46,965 nucleotides of DNA from Bacillus suaedaesalsae (lineage in GTDB: Bacteria; Bacillota; Bacilli; Bacillales; SA4): the NCBI RefSeq assembly GCF_016890225.1, contig NZ_JAFELM010000007.1, positions 1-46,965 of the forward strand, in the 5' to 3' direction. The notes beneath the pieces were generated by a model, which saw only the letters and a program-made list of their open reading frames with translations, had not been told where the DNA came from and searched no databases. Each line of letters begins with the position of its first letter. The first letter of the stretch is position 1. A program made the translations under genes and the position numbers. This document shows positions 22,874 to 33,764 of this stretch, in pieces.

Positions 22874-23176
22874 ATGCAAATAGATAAATTACGTGGAAAA
22901 GAGCTAGATCAATTATTTGAAGCAATTTTGTCTTTAAATGATATTGAAGAGTGTTATCGTTTCTTTGATGATTTATGTACAGTGAACGAAATTCAATCTT
23001 TAGCTCAGCGTTTAGAAGTTGCCAGAATGCTACGTGATGGCTTAACCTACCACAAAATCGAATCCGAAACAGGTGCAAGCACAGCGACAATCTCCAGAGT
23101 AAAACGCTGCTTAAACTACGGAAACGATGCCTATCAAATGGCGCTTGATCGCTTACAAACGCAAGAGAATAAATAA
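22874..23176 (+). CDS. yerC: TrpR-like DNA-binding protein YerC
   Basis: 100-residue protein of the YerC/YecD family, related to the TrpR fold. The DNA-binding region is visible as VNEIQSLAQRLEVARML followed by LTYHKIESETGASTATIS, a helix-turn-helix, and then RVKRCL. The start is ATG 22874 with GAGGAG at 22861-22866; the TTG five codons upstream has no better site. The targets and any ligand are unknown. A strong terminator follows. Confidence 0.92.
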   Translation: MQIDKLRGKELDQLFEAILSLNDIEECYRFFDDLCTVNEIQSLAQRLEVARMLRDGLTYHKIESETGASTATISRVKRCLNYGNDAYQMALDRLQTQENK

Positions 23177-23182
23177 GTGCAG

Positions 23183-23212
23183 AAACCAGCGGGATATTCG
23201 CTGGTTTTTTTG
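23183..23212 (+). terminator. Intrinsic terminator after yerC
   Basis: AAACCAGCG pairs with CGCTGGTTT around loop GGATATT, followed by a run of T. It ends the yerB-yerC unit and separates it from the repeat array beyond. Confidence 0.9.
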
Positions 23213-23271
23213 TACGGTTCAAAGTCTTGAAATGTTGAAATAGTAGTTTGTTTAGCCTGAGGATAGTGATT

Positions 23272-23422
23272 TCGCCGAAATATAAATATAGTCGCCGAAT
23301 CGTACGAGGAAATCGACGAAATATATGTGAAGATCGTCGAATAACTACAGATTTTCGCCGAATAGTGTTTGAATATCGCCGAATTAGAATATAATCGTTG
23401 ATTTATAAGTGTTATCGCCGAA
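23272..23422. repeat. Helically phased TCGNCGAA array, eight units
   Basis: Eight copies of an eight-base motif start at 23272, 23292, 23313, 23334, 23355, 23376, 23395 and 23415. The spacings are 20, 21, 21, 21, 21, 19 and 20 bases. Copies read TCGCCGAA five times, TCGACGAA and TCGTCGAA once each, and one degenerate TCGTTGAT. The variable middle base keeps the dyad TCG-N-CGA. The DNA between copies is AT-rich and not conserved. It lies in the 529-base gap between the yerC terminator and the next gene. No CRISPR-like spacing or associated genes are present. Confidence 0.85.
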
Positions 23423-23548
23423 TGAGGGATTCATTTTGACTTCAAATATAATAAAAGAAGTCCATTATTAGCCAAAGGTATATAAAAAATTGAATAGTAA
23501 CACCCGATAGAATTAACATCTTTGTTTTAACCCGTTTCGAAAATGAAA

Positions 23549-23585
23549 TTTCATTCCCTTTAACGGGAAATGAGGGCTTTTTCAT
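23549..23585 (+). terminator. Possible intrinsic terminator in the yerC downstream gap
   Basis: TTTCATTCCC can pair with GGGAAATGAG around TTTAAC, with a bulge, followed by GGCTTTTTC. A flanking CCCGTT/AACGGG pairing competes with it. If real, something upstream in the gap is transcribed, perhaps across the repeat array. Confidence 0.4.
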
Positions 23586-23591
23586 GTTTAC

Positions 23592-23623
23592 AATTCGACA
23601 CGGTGCCAGGCACAAGTCGAATT
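23592..23623. repeat. GTGCCTGGCAC-family palindrome, copy 1
   Basis: Outer arms AATTCGAC and GTCGAATT enclose the inner palindrome GTGCCAGGCAC. It shares this two-layer build with the copy at 35693-35727. It lies about 80 bases before the hypothetical gene at 23706. Confidence 0.75.
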
Positions 23624-23705
23624 TTGTATAAAAGTAATTTGATTAAGTTCAAAAAATTAGTTTCATACTGTTAGATAGTAAATTCATGAAAATTGGGGAT
23701 AACAT

Positions 23706-24200
23706 ATGGAAAATCGATATGTAAAAGTTCAAAAAGTGGTTGAGTATGATGCGGAAGGTGGAATGTTTATTTCCAACAGCGTCTCTCAAAATCAAGAGAT
23801 ATTTTTTTCGTTCGAAAATAATAGGTTGTCTGAAGTCTCAATTTTCCTTACAAATAAAGTATTTAATCTTTTAATCAATGAAGAGGAAAAGAGATATATT
23901 GAAGAACAGTTAAAGGTGAAAAAGTGGGAAGTTATGCCCTTTACGTTTAGAAAGGTTGAGGGAGTTGTCTGGGATAACTATCCGATTATAAAGCGTGTAC
24001 ATTTTTCAATTCGTGAGTCAGATTTGATTCTAACTGCACATTATAAAGATTGGATGCTTCATACGATAACAGCTCCGTTTTATAACCGAACATCAGGGCA
24101 CAAGGAACATGCGCTTATACATTTAAGTGAAGTGTCTATTGCGAAGATAGATGAGTGGATTAAAGGGGAAATGGTCGATCCTCAATATAAAATAATATAG
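23706..24200 (+). CDS. Hypothetical protein
   Basis: I do not recognise a family. The 164-residue product is soluble, with no signal peptide or membrane helix, and mixes charged and aromatic residues. Visible landmarks are a helix-like INEEEKRYIEEQLKVKKWEV around 57-76, VEGVVWDNYP, and a beta-rich C-terminal half (VHFSIRESDLILTAHYKDW). The ATG is preceded by GGGGATAAC, a modest ribosome site. It appears monocistronic, with a weak T-tailed hairpin after the stop (24206-24236). It is not part of the B. subtilis order here, so it is a lineage-specific insertion between yerC and pcrB. Confidence 0.65.
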   Translation: MENRYVKVQKVVEYDAEGGMFISNSVSQNQEIFFSFENNRLSEVSIFLTNKVFNLLINEEEKRYIEEQLKVKKWEVMPFTFRKVEGVVWDNYPIIKRVHFSIRESDLILTAHYKDWMLHTITAPFYNRTSGHKEHALIHLSEVSIAKIDEWIKGEMVDPQYKII

Positions 24201-24328
24201 TGAATAGGAGGCAGGTTCATTCTGCTTTCTTTTTATTACTTTTTAATCAAATCTTATTTTTTAAAAATAAAATTTCCCGAAATAGGACACTATATAAACA
24301 AAAAGTGACCTAAAAGGTGGGAGCAGGA

Positions 24329-25342
24329 TTGGAAATTTCACATAAAAGCGTAACCTTATCAACATCTGAAATGTCTTTCTTATGGCAAAATTACATAGGT
24401 GACACATTAATTATCTGCATGTTTAAACATTTCCTACAACACATTGACGACCCGGATATTGAAAACCTTATTAAGCAAGGGTTAGCGTTAGCAGAAAGAC
24501 ATACACAGCAGGCAAAGGAATTATTCGAGTCAGTAGAGTTCCCTATTCCAAAGGGTTTCGGACCACAAGATGTTTACTTAAATGGGCCACGATTATTCTC
24601 GGATAAATTTTATACCTACTATTTACAACAAGCGTTACGCGGGGCAATGGCAAATTATACGCTAGCGTTCTCTATGTCTCATCGTGAAGATGTTAGGAGT
24701 TACTTCATGCATGCACTTCATGAAGACACAGAATTATTCAATAAGACGACTAATTTAATGCTCGAAAAGGGATTAGCTCAACGCCCTCCTCAAGTTCCGA
24801 TACCTAAACAAGTAGATTTTGTTTCAAATAAAGAATTTTTAGTAGAGTGGTTTGGACAAGAGCGTCCTTTATCCTCCATTGAAATCACAAATATTTATAT
24901 GAATATTGAGACAAACCTGTTGGGTTCGGCGTTAATGACTGCTTTTAGTCAAACTGCTGAGGAAAAGAAATTGAAAAACTACTTTAAAGACGGGCTACAA
25001 ATTGCAACTAGTCATCTCGAAACATTCACTAAAATACTGGCAAAGGATTCACTTTCGTTTCCGCCAACTTGGAATCCAGAAGTAACGGATGCTGCGAAGC
25101 CGGCATTCTCGGATAAGTTAATGCTTTTTCATGGAGGGTTAGCAACAGCTGCAGGTGTTGGAAACTATGGTCTTAGCATGTCGGCTAGCCAACGGTTAGA
25201 CCTCGGCGCATTGTATGGGAAGTTAAGTGCTCAAATTGGAAGATTTGCTGAAAAAGGAGCAAAGTTAACGATTGAACACGGATGGCTTGAACAACCCCCA
25301 ATGTCCATTGATCGTGATGGGATAATGAAAAAGATGAAGTAG
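24329..25342 (+). CDS. DUF3231 family protein (second copy)
   Basis: Paralogue of the gene at 414-1427, about 337 residues from the chosen start. It has the same two-fold internal repeat: ALAERHTQQAKELF and QIATSHLETFTKIL carry the conserved histidine, and TTNLMLEKG and GAKLTIEHG end the later helices. It ends with HGWLEQPPMSIDRDG, as the first copy does. The start is TTG 24329, six bases after GGAG and aligned with the paralogue's N-terminus; a GTG four codons upstream overlaps the ribosome site. The function is unknown. A terminator overlaps its stop. Confidence 0.83.
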   Translation: MEISHKSVTLSTSEMSFLWQNYIGDTLIICMFKHFLQHIDDPDIENLIKQGLALAERHTQQAKELFESVEFPIPKGFGPQDVYLNGPRLFSDKFYTYYLQQALRGAMANYTLAFSMSHREDVRSYFMHALHEDTELFNKTTNLMLEKGLAQRPPQVPIPKQVDFVSNKEFLVEWFGQERPLSSIEITNIYMNIETNLLGSALMTAFSQTAEEKKLKNYFKDGLQIATSHLETFTKILAKDSLSFPPTWNPEVTDAAKPAFSDKLMLFHGGLATAAGVGNYGLSMSASQRLDLGALYGKLSAQIGRFAEKGAKLTIEHGWLEQPPMSIDRDGIMKKMK

Positions 25343-25370
25343 TACCTTAATGGGTGCTGCTTTTTTTATT
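25338..25370 (+). terminator. Intrinsic terminator after the second DUF3231 gene
   Basis: AGTAGTACC pairs with GGGTGCTGCT (with wobble pairs) around TTAAT, followed by seven T. Confidence 0.8.
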
Positions 25371-25393
25371 GGCATCGTGATTTTGAAGTAATT

Positions 25394-25431
25394 ATTGAAG
25401 TGGAAGGTTCCTTGCTCCTGCGGAAAGCAAG
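25394..25431. repeat. Fragment of the Bacillus GC-rich dispersed repeat
   Basis: ATTGAAGTGGAA followed by CTCCTGCGGAAAGC matches, in reverse complement, the right end of the long hairpin element at 45580-45710. Only about 38 bases are present. The rest of the 294-base gap between the DUF3231 terminator and pcrB holds no gene that I can support. Confidence 0.6.
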
Positions 25432-25594
25432 CTGCTGAAACGTATAAAAAAACACTAGCACAAGAAACAGGCTATCTGGGTCAAAAAAACCTAGGGACCA
25501 TATGGCTATTCCTGACTCCCTTGAGCACTACTGAATTTCTAATAAAATTACCAACAAATTCCCGTCATATAGGAGGGAGATTTTATGTTCAATT

Positions 25595-25603
25595 TGTTAT
25601 AAT
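25595..25603 (+). promoter_or_regulatory. Extended -10 promoter of pcrB
   Basis: TGTTATAAT is a perfect extended -10 element (TGN before TATAAT). No good -35 is seen at the expected distance, as is common for extended -10 promoters. It lies 34 bases before the chosen pcrB start. Confidence 0.6.
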
Positions 25604-25636
25604 GGTCTAATGGAAATGAATTTTGGAGGAAACCTC

Positions 25637-26329
25637 ATGTACGATATAAAAGAATGGAAACATGTATTTAAAGTAGATCCGAATAAAGAGATTAGTGACG
25701 AAGAGTTAGAGCGTATTTGTGAATCCGGGACAGATGCTATTATAGTTGGTGGCAGTGACGGAATTACGGAAGATAATGTGTTGAATATGTTAGTTCGAGT
25801 GAGACGTTATTCTGTGCCGTGCGCGTTAGAGGTTTCGACCATCGATTCGATCACACCAGGATTTGATTATTATTTTGTCCCATCTGTTTTAAATAGTGAA
25901 GATCGTAAATGGATTGTTGGTCTGCAGCATGAAGCACTAGTCGAATACGGTGACATCATGAACTTTGATGAGATTGTAGCAGAAGGATACTGTGTATTAA
26001 ATCCTGATTCGAAGGTAGCGCAATTATCGAACGCAAACACTCATTTAACAGACGATGAAGTAATTGCGTATGCTAGACTAGCAGACAAGCTATTTCGCTT
26101 ACCAATCTTTTATTTAGAATATAGCGGGGTCTATGGAAACCCTCAATTAGTGAAGAAAGTAAAGGAAGAGCTTGAGCATTCAAGACTGTTTTATGGTGGA
26201 GGAATTCAATCTGTAGAGCAGGCTAAAGAAATGGCACAAGCTTCTCACACTGTCGTAGTAGGTAACTTACTATATGAAAATGTAACAGAAGCACTTAAAA
26301 CAGTAACAGCTGTAAAAGAAATAGGGTAG
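25637..26329 (+). CDS. pcrB: Heptaprenylglyceryl phosphate synthase
   Basis: TIM-barrel prenyltransferase that joins heptaprenyl diphosphate to sn-glycerol-1-phosphate, giving an archaeal-type ether lipid in Bacillus. The start is ATG 25637 with GGAGGA seven bases upstream, giving the typical 230 residues. Visible motifs are DAIIVGGSDGITEDN, YLEYSGVYGNP and RLFYGGGIQSVEQA, which form the phosphate-binding end of the barrel. It precedes pcrA as in B. subtilis, but a LexA-type box and a possible separate start of transcription lie between them. Confidence 0.95.
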   Translation: MYDIKEWKHVFKVDPNKEISDEELERICESGTDAIIVGGSDGITEDNVLNMLVRVRRYSVPCALEVSTIDSITPGFDYYFVPSVLNSEDRKWIVGLQHEALVEYGDIMNFDEIVAEGYCVLNPDSKVAQLSNANTHLTDDEVIAYARLADKLFRLPIFYLEYSGVYGNPQLVKKVKEELEHSRLFYGGGIQSVEQAKEMAQASHTVVVGNLLYENVTEALKTVTAVKEIG

Positions 26330-26358
26330 CTTTCTAGTGTAAGATTATGTATGATTAA

Positions 26359-26372
26359 GGAACGTATGTTCG
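26359..26372. promoter_or_regulatory. LexA (SOS) operator upstream of pcrA
   Basis: GGAACGTATGTTCG matches the Bacillus LexA box CGAACRNRYGTTCG at 13 of 14 positions, including both GAAC/GTTC half-sites and the inner RNRY. It lies 55 bases before the pcrA start, near TTATATC and TATATAATT sequences that could serve as -10 boxes. PcrA is a repair helicase, so DNA-damage control makes sense. Confidence 0.75.
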
Positions 26373-26426
26373 TTATATCCACTGATTTGATAGTTTCACT
26401 TTATATAATTGTAGGGCGGTGTAAAT

Positions 26427-28655
26427 ATGCAATATTTATCAAATAAGCTACTATCCGGGTTAAATCCTGAGCAACAAGAAGCAGTAAAGGCGACAGACGG
26501 TCCATTACTGATTATGGCCGGTGCAGGTAGTGGTAAGACAAGAGTGTTAACTCATAGAATAGCGTACCTTATGGCTGAGAAGGAAGTAGCACCATGGAAC
26601 ATCTTAGCGATCACGTTCACGAATAAAGCAGCTCGTGAGATGAAGGATCGTGTTTCAAAAATTGTCGGCGGAGCAGCAGAGGAAATTTGGATTTCAACGT
26701 TTCACTCCATGTGTGTGCGTATTCTTCGCCGTGACATTGATCGCTTAGGTTATAGCCGTAACTTCACAATCTTAGACACAACTGATCAATTATCAGTAAT
26801 TAAAAATGTTATGAAAGATCGTAATATAGATACGAAAAAATTTGAGCCTAGAAGTATGCTAGGTTCAATTAGTAGCGCAAAAAATGAACTTATTACACCA
26901 GAAGAATATGCGAAAACGGCTGCAGGTCCGTATGAAAGTATCGTTTCTAGTGTGTATCAAGACTATCAAAAAAGATTACGCAAAAATATGGCGTTAGACT
27001 TTGATGACCTGATAATGACTACGATTACGTTATTTATGCGAGTTCCAGAAGTATTGGAATATTATCAACGTAAGTTTCAATATATTCATGTGGATGAGTA
27101 TCAAGATACGAACAGAGCGCAGTATATGCTTGTTAAGCAGATGGCTAGTCGTTTCCAAAACCTTTGTGTAGTAGGGGACTCTGACCAGTCGATTTACCGC
27201 TGGCGTGGTGCGGATATTAGTAATATTTTATCTTTTGAGAAAGACTACCCTAGAGCAAAGGTTATTTTACTAGAGCAAAACTACCGTTCCACAAAGCGAA
27301 TTTTGCAAGCGGCTAACGAAGTAATCGAGAAGAACGGGAATCGTAAACCGAAAAAGCTTTGGACTGAGAATGATGATGGAAACAAGATTGTTTACTATCG
27401 AGGCTCAACGGAGCAAGACGAGTGTTACTACGTCGCAGGAATCATTAAGCAATTGATGAACTCAGGACAAAGAACAGCTTCTGATTTTGCCGTTCTCTAT
27501 AGAACAAATGCACAATCCCGTGTAATGGAGGAAGTGCTGCTAAAGTCGAACATTTCCTATAACATTGTCGGGGGAACTAAGTTCTATGATCGTAAAGAAA
27601 TAAAAGATATCCTTGCGTATTTACGTCTAATTGCAAACCCAAATGACGATATTAGTTTAGAGCGTATTATTAACGTTCCGAAGCGTGGAATTGGTGCGAC
27701 AACTCTTGATAAGATTGTAAACTATGCGGCTCTACATGATATGTCAATTTATGAAGCACTCCAAATGGTTGAGTTAATTGGGCTAAGCGGGAAGGTGACA
27801 AACGCTTTAGTCGAATTCCGTGACCAGTTGAGGAACTGGGTGAACATGCAGGAGTTTTTATCTGTAACTGAATTAGTAGAAGAAGTGTTACAGAAAACAG
27901 GCTACCGTGACATGTTAAAAAATGAGAAAACACTTGAAGCAGAAGCACGCTTAGAAAACTTAGATGAATTTTTATCTGTAACGAAGAACTTTGAAGCAAA
28001 TACAGAAGATAAAAGTTTAATTGCATTCTTAACAGATTTAGCATTAGTTGCTGATATTGATAAACTAGACGAAGATGAGGACAAAGATCAAGGTAACGTG
28101 ATTTTAATGACACTGCATGCGGCGAAAGGGCTAGAATTCCCTGTCGTGTTCTTAATGGGGATGGAGGAAGGCGTGTTCCCGCACAGTCGTTCATTATTCG
28201 ATGAGGAAGAAATGGAAGAAGAACGCCGATTAGCGTATGTAGGAATCACACGTGCAGAGCAAAACCTATATATTACAAATGCTCAAATGCGTACATTATT
28301 CGGCCGTACGAACATGAATCCAGTCTCTCGTTTTATTTCAGAGATTCCTACTGACTTATTAGAATCAGCAAATGTAGAAGAAGAGAAGAAGTCACCGTTC
28401 GGGGGCTCAGGTTCTGGCAGCTTCTCTCGTCCAGCTGAACGACGTCAACCGGTTATGCGCCCAGTTGCAAAAACAACAGGTGGAGAAGCAATCGGCTGGA
28501 ATGTTGGCGATAAGGCAGAGCATAAGAAGTGGGGCGTAGGAACAGTAGTAAGCGTAAAGGGTGAAGGTGAAGCGAAAGAGTTAGATATCGCATTCCCAAG
28601 TCCGATCGGTATCAAGAGATTACTAGCGAAATTCGCTCCAATTGAAAAGGTATAA
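26427..28655 (+). CDS. pcrA: ATP-dependent DNA helicase PcrA
   Basis: UvrD/Rep-type SF1A 3'-5' helicase for repair and removal of recombinase or RNA polymerase from DNA; it is essential in Bacillus. Motifs in order are AGAGSGKT (residues 31-38), [52 protein letters not shown] and YVGITRAEQ. The C-terminal tail ends in a Tudor-like domain ([18 protein letters not shown]) that contacts RNA polymerase in the family. The 742-residue length is normal. It is followed by ligA after an 83-base gap that holds a palindromic repeat. Confidence 0.98.
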   Translation: MQYLSNKLLSGLNPEQQEAVKATDGPLLIMAGAGSGKTRVLTHRIAYLMAEKEVAPWNILAITFTNKAAREMKDRVSKIVGGAAEEIWISTFHSMCVRILRRDIDRLGYSRNFTILDTTDQLSVIKNVMKDRNIDTKKFEPRSMLGSISSAKNELITPEEYAKTAAGPYESIVSSVYQDYQKRLRKNMALDFDDLIMTTITLFMRVPEVLEYYQRKFQYIHVDEYQDTNRAQYMLVKQMASRFQNLCVVGDSDQSIYRWRGADISNILSFEKDYPRAKVILLEQNYRSTKRILQAANEVIEKNGNRKPKKLWTENDDGNKIVYYRGSTEQDECYYVAGIIKQLMNSGQRTASDFAVLYRTNAQSRVMEEVLLKSNISYNIVGGTKFYDRKEIKDILAYLRLIANPNDDISLERIINVPKRGIGATTLDKIVNYAALHDMSIYEALQMVELIGLSGKVTNALVEFRDQLRNWVNMQEFLSVTELVEEVLQKTGYRDMLKNEKTLEAEARLENLDEFLSVTKNFEANTEDKSLIAFLTDLALVADIDKLDEDEDKDQGNVILMTLHAAKGLEFPVVFLMGMEEGVFPHSRSLFDEEEMEEERRLAYVGITRAEQNLYITNAQMRTLFGRTNMNPVSRFISEIPTDLLESANVEEEKKSPFGGSGSGSFSRPAERRQPVMRPVAKTTGGEAIGWNVGDKAEHKKWGVGTVVSVKGEGEAKELDIAFPSPIGIKRLLAKFAPIEKV

Positions 28656-28666
28656 TACCTCTTTAC

Positions 28667-28709
28667 CACTTTAAAGCATCGGGGGCCTGTCCCCCAGTGC
28701 TTTAAAGTG
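28667..28709. repeat. REP-like palindrome, GGGGGCCTGTCCCCC family, copy 2
   Basis: Arms of 19 bases with two mismatches, beginning CACTTTAAAGC and ending in GGGGG, flank loop CCTGT. It has the same plan as copy 1, with an outer CTTTAAAG box and an inner GGGGG/CCCCC stem. It sits between pcrA and ligA within a probable transcription unit and has no T-run. Confidence 0.85.
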
Positions 28710-28726
28710 AAAAAGTGTACATATAG

Positions 28727-30742
<2,016 letters not shown>

Positions 30743-30755
30743 GGGGTGAAAAGGG

Positions 30756-31940
30756 ATGAGGAGATTAGGGATATTCATCATCGGAACAATTCTCTTATTG
30801 AGTGGCTGTGTACCTCAGTTTGAAAAGGATGAAGAACTTGTTCAAGAGACCGAAAACTCACAGGAAACCGCGATTGTTCCTAAATATAAAATTTCGGATC
30901 AATATTATCGAACAGTATTACCTTTTAATCCAAGTGAGGCGAGAGGTAGAGTTGTAAGCGGAATTTACAACCGACTCGATATTGATGAATTTGAAACAGG
31001 ATTAATGCGTCTTTCACAAAATACGTTTCCATCTGATGATTATTTATATCAAGATGGACAGTATTTAGACGGGGAAACGGTAGGCAGTTGGCTGCAAAGA
31101 AAAATGTCAGATGCCGAAGTTGAAAGTGAGCTTGCGAAACAGAAAGGTAAGAAGAAAGAAGTTAAGAACTTAGGATTAAATCCAATCAAAGTAACAGAGG
31201 GCACGGCTAAAGACAAAAATGAAGCTGCGCCGATTTATTTATCTCACATCATGGAACAAAACTACCTGAAAAAAGACGCGGAAGGTAAAGCGGAGTTAAG
31301 TGGAATTTCAATAGGTCTTGCATTGAACTCTGTTCATTACTATGAGCAAGAAGATGGTTATCCGAGAGAGTATGTTATTCCTGAGGCAAAAATAGAACAG
31401 TATGGAAAAGAACTGGCAAATGAAGTGTTGAAGCGAATCCGTGCGATTGAAGGGTTAGAAAATGTTCCTGTCGTAATTGGATTGTTTATGCTTGAAGAAA
31501 AACAATCAGTCGTTCCAGGTAGCTTTTTTGCTTATACAGAAGTGAAAGGGAAGAACAGCACAATTGATAAGTGGAATGTCGTGAAGGAAGCCTATTATTT
31601 ATTACCAGGTAAAGATGCACAAAAGGATTACCGTGATGACAACACGAGAATGTTGAATTTCAAATCTGAAATCGACGATTATTTCCCGAACTATACAGGG
31701 GTAATTGGACGAGGCTACTACCTGGATGAACAGTTAACTGAGTTAACAATCGAAATTCCGATGCAGTTTTATGGGAAAGCGGAAGTTGTTGGCTTTACAC
31801 AATATGTGACGGGTCTTGTTATGGAGCATTTCCCGAATTACTTTACAGTAAAATGCTATATTTCATCTATTGATGGGCCAGAGGCGTTGATCGTAAGAGA
31901 AGTTGATATGGAAGAACCATATGTTCATATTTATCAATAA
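30756..31940 (+). CDS. yerH: CamS family lipoprotein YerH
   Basis: 394-residue lipoprotein of the CamS/YerH family, named for the staphylococcal sex-pheromone precursor. The signal peptide ends in the lipobox LSGC with Cys18, and an acidic linker follows. The conserved domain shows YYRTVLPFNPSEARG and later VIGRGYYLDEQLTELTIEI. Only the signal peptide is pheromone in enterococcal relatives; the role in Bacillus is not known. It starts 13 bases after ligA, so pcrA-ligA-yerH is probably one unit. Confidence 0.92.
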   Translation: MRRLGIFIIGTILLLSGCVPQFEKDEELVQETENSQETAIVPKYKISDQYYRTVLPFNPSEARGRVVSGIYNRLDIDEFETGLMRLSQNTFPSDDYLYQDGQYLDGETVGSWLQRKMSDAEVESELAKQKGKKKEVKNLGLNPIKVTEGTAKDKNEAAPIYLSHIMEQNYLKKDAEGKAELSGISIGLALNSVHYYEQEDGYPREYVIPEAKIEQYGKELANEVLKRIRAIEGLENVPVVIGLFMLEEKQSVVPGSFFAYTEVKGKNSTIDKWNVVKEAYYLLPGKDAQKDYRDDNTRMLNFKSEIDDYFPNYTGVIGRGYYLDEQLTELTIEIPMQFYGKAEVVGFTQYVTGLVMEHFPNYFTVKCYISSIDGPEALIVREVDMEEPYVHIYQ

Positions 31941-31999
31941 CTTTTTAGTCTGAAAGGTTTGAAAGAATAAGAGTACTCAGTTAGAATAAGGAAGTAGGA

Positions 32000-32014
32000 T
32001 GAAAACGCTTTTCA
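32000..32014. promoter_or_regulatory. Possible cre-like palindrome upstream of rocA
   Basis: TGAAAACGCTTTTCA is a perfect six-base inverted repeat around CGC. It resembles the CcpA site TGWAANCGNTNWCA but is one base longer, so it may not bind CcpA. It lies 60 bases before rocA in a 133-base gap that shows no sigma-54 promoter. Confidence 0.3.
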
Positions 32015-32073
32015 TAATGGAAAAGTATCATATTTTTCTGAAAGCTAATGAAAAATTTAGGGGGTAGGAATCA

Positions 32074-33621
32074 ATGGTAGTACCTTACAAACATGAACCA
32101 TTTACAGATTTCTCAGTAGAAGCAAACAAGAAGGATTTTGAAGTTGGTCTTGCAACTGTTGAGTCATATTTAGGACAAGATTACGATTTAATTATTGGTG
32201 GAGAGCGCATCTCAACTGAAGGGAAAATTGTATCTGTCAACCCAGCAAATCATGAGCAAGTAATTGGTACAGTTTCAAAAGCTACTCAAGAGCTAGCTGA
32301 AAAAGCAATGCAAGTAGCAGACGAAACATTCAAAACATGGCGTAAAGTAAAGCCTGAGGTGCGTGCTGATATTCTTTTCAAATCAGCTGCAATCATTCGT
32401 CGCCGCAAGCATGAGTTTTCTGCAATTTTAGTAAAAGAAGCAGGTAAATCATGGATGGAAGCTGACGTAGAATGTGCAGAAGCAATTGACTTCTTAGAGT
32501 ACTACGGCCGTCAAATGTTAAAATTAAAGGATGGCATGCCAGTAGAAAGCCGTCCAATTGAATATAACCGTTTTAACTACATACCACTTGGTGTAGGTGT
32601 AATTATTTCTCCATGGAACTTCCCGTTCGCAATCATGGCAGGTATGACGACTGCTGCTTTAGTAGCTGGTAACACAGTATTATTAAAGCCGGCTAGTACA
32701 ACTCCTGTAGTTGCAGCGAAATTCATGGAAGTACTAGAAGAAGCAGGACTTCCTGCAGGTGTTGTAAACTTCATTCCAGGAAGCGGAGCAGAAGTTGGAG
32801 ACTACTTAGTCGATCACCCACGTACTCGTTTTGTAAGCTTCACAGGATCTCGTGACGTAGGTCTACGTATTTATGAGCGTGCTTCTAAATTAAGTGAAGG
32901 CCAAATTTGGTTAAAGCGTGTAATCGCTGAAATGGGCGGTAAAGATACAATCGTAGTTGATAAGGAAGCTGATCTAGAATTAGCGGCTAAATCAATCGTT
33001 ACATCTGCATTCGGTTTCTCTGGACAAAAATGTTCAGCATGTTCTCGTGCAGTTATCCATGAAGATGTATATGATCAAGTATTAGCTCGTGCAGTTGAAT
33101 TAACAAACGAATTATCAATCGGTGATGCTAGCGTTTATGGTACTTACATGGGTCCAGTAAACGACCAAGCAGCATTTGATAAAGTTATGAGCTACGTTGA
33201 GATTGGTAAGCAAGAAGGTAAGCTAATGACTGGTGGAGAAGGAGACGACTCTAAAGGCTGGTTCGTAAAGCCTACAATTTTCGCAGACGTTGCAGAAGAT
33301 GCTCGTCTAATGAAAGAGGAAATCTTCGGACCAGTGGTCGCATTCTGTAAAGCTCGTGACTTCGATCACGCAATCGAAATCGCAAACAACACAGAATACG
33401 GCCTAACAGGTGCAGTAATCTCTAACAACCGTGCAAACATCGAAAAAGCACGTGAAGATTTCCACGTTGGTAACTTATACTTCAACCGTGGATGTACAGG
33501 TGCAATCGTTGGATACCAACCATTCGGCGGATTCAACATGTCAGGTACAGACTCAAAAGCTGGTGGACCAGACTACCTAGTACTACACATGCAAGCAAAG
33601 ACAACTTCAGAAATGCTATAA
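32074..33621 (+). CDS. rocA: L-glutamate gamma-semialdehyde dehydrogenase
   Basis: Aldehyde dehydrogenase (515 residues) that oxidises glutamate semialdehyde to glutamate with NAD, the last step of proline and arginine breakdown. It closely resembles B. subtilis RocA throughout. The catalytic cysteine is Cys320 (GQKCSACSR) and the general base is Glu286 (AEMGGKD). The NAD loop shows FTGSRDVG. It stands alone, without rocB, rocC or proline dehydrogenase beside it, but a proline-type symporter lies 3 kb downstream. The alternative symbol is pruA. AGGGGGTAGG precedes the ATG. Confidence 0.95.
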   Translation: MVVPYKHEPFTDFSVEANKKDFEVGLATVESYLGQDYDLIIGGERISTEGKIVSVNPANHEQVIGTVSKATQELAEKAMQVADETFKTWRKVKPEVRADILFKSAAIIRRRKHEFSAILVKEAGKSWMEADVECAEAIDFLEYYGRQMLKLKDGMPVESRPIEYNRFNYIPLGVGVIISPWNFPFAIMAGMTTAALVAGNTVLLKPASTTPVVAAKFMEVLEEAGLPAGVVNFIPGSGAEVGDYLVDHPRTRFVSFTGSRDVGLRIYERASKLSEGQIWLKRVIAEMGGKDTIVVDKEADLELAAKSIVTSAFGFSGQKCSACSRAVIHEDVYDQVLARAVELTNELSIGDASVYGTYMGPVNDQAAFDKVMSYVEIGKQEGKLMTGGEGDDSKGWFVKPTIFADVAEDARLMKEEIFGPVVAFCKARDFDHAIEIANNTEYGLTGAVISNNRANIEKAREDFHVGNLYFNRGCTGAIVGYQPFGGFNMSGTDSKAGGPDYLVLHMQAKTTSEML

Positions 33622-33627
33622 AAGTGA

Positions 33628-33661
33628 AAAAATCTCCTCTATGTTTGAGGAGATTTTTTTT
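33628..33661 (+). terminator. Intrinsic terminator after rocA
   Basis: AAATCTCCTC pairs with GAGGAGATTT around TATGTTT, followed by a run of T. It ends the rocA transcript just before the convergent hydrolase gene. Confidence 0.92.
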
Positions 33662-33764
33662 ATTTTTGATGTGTTTTGATCCTGAAGCAATCGTTGTTTT
33701 AATGGAGGGTGCTTGACTCCTGATGAGAAGATCACCACCGACCCATGTGAAAAGCAAGAACATG

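Noticed and set aside
23272-23422. CRISPR-like array
   Set aside because: Repeats are only eight bases with 11-13 base spacers, far below CRISPR sizes, and no cas genes are present.
23272-23422. Coding explanation for the 21-base period (seven codons)
   Set aside because: The spacing varies between 19, 20 and 21 bases, which breaks any frame, and stops occur.
33662-33764. Possible small gene after the rocA terminator (TGGAGGGTGC then TTG)
   Set aside because: The frame ends almost at once and the DNA is intergenic between convergent genes.
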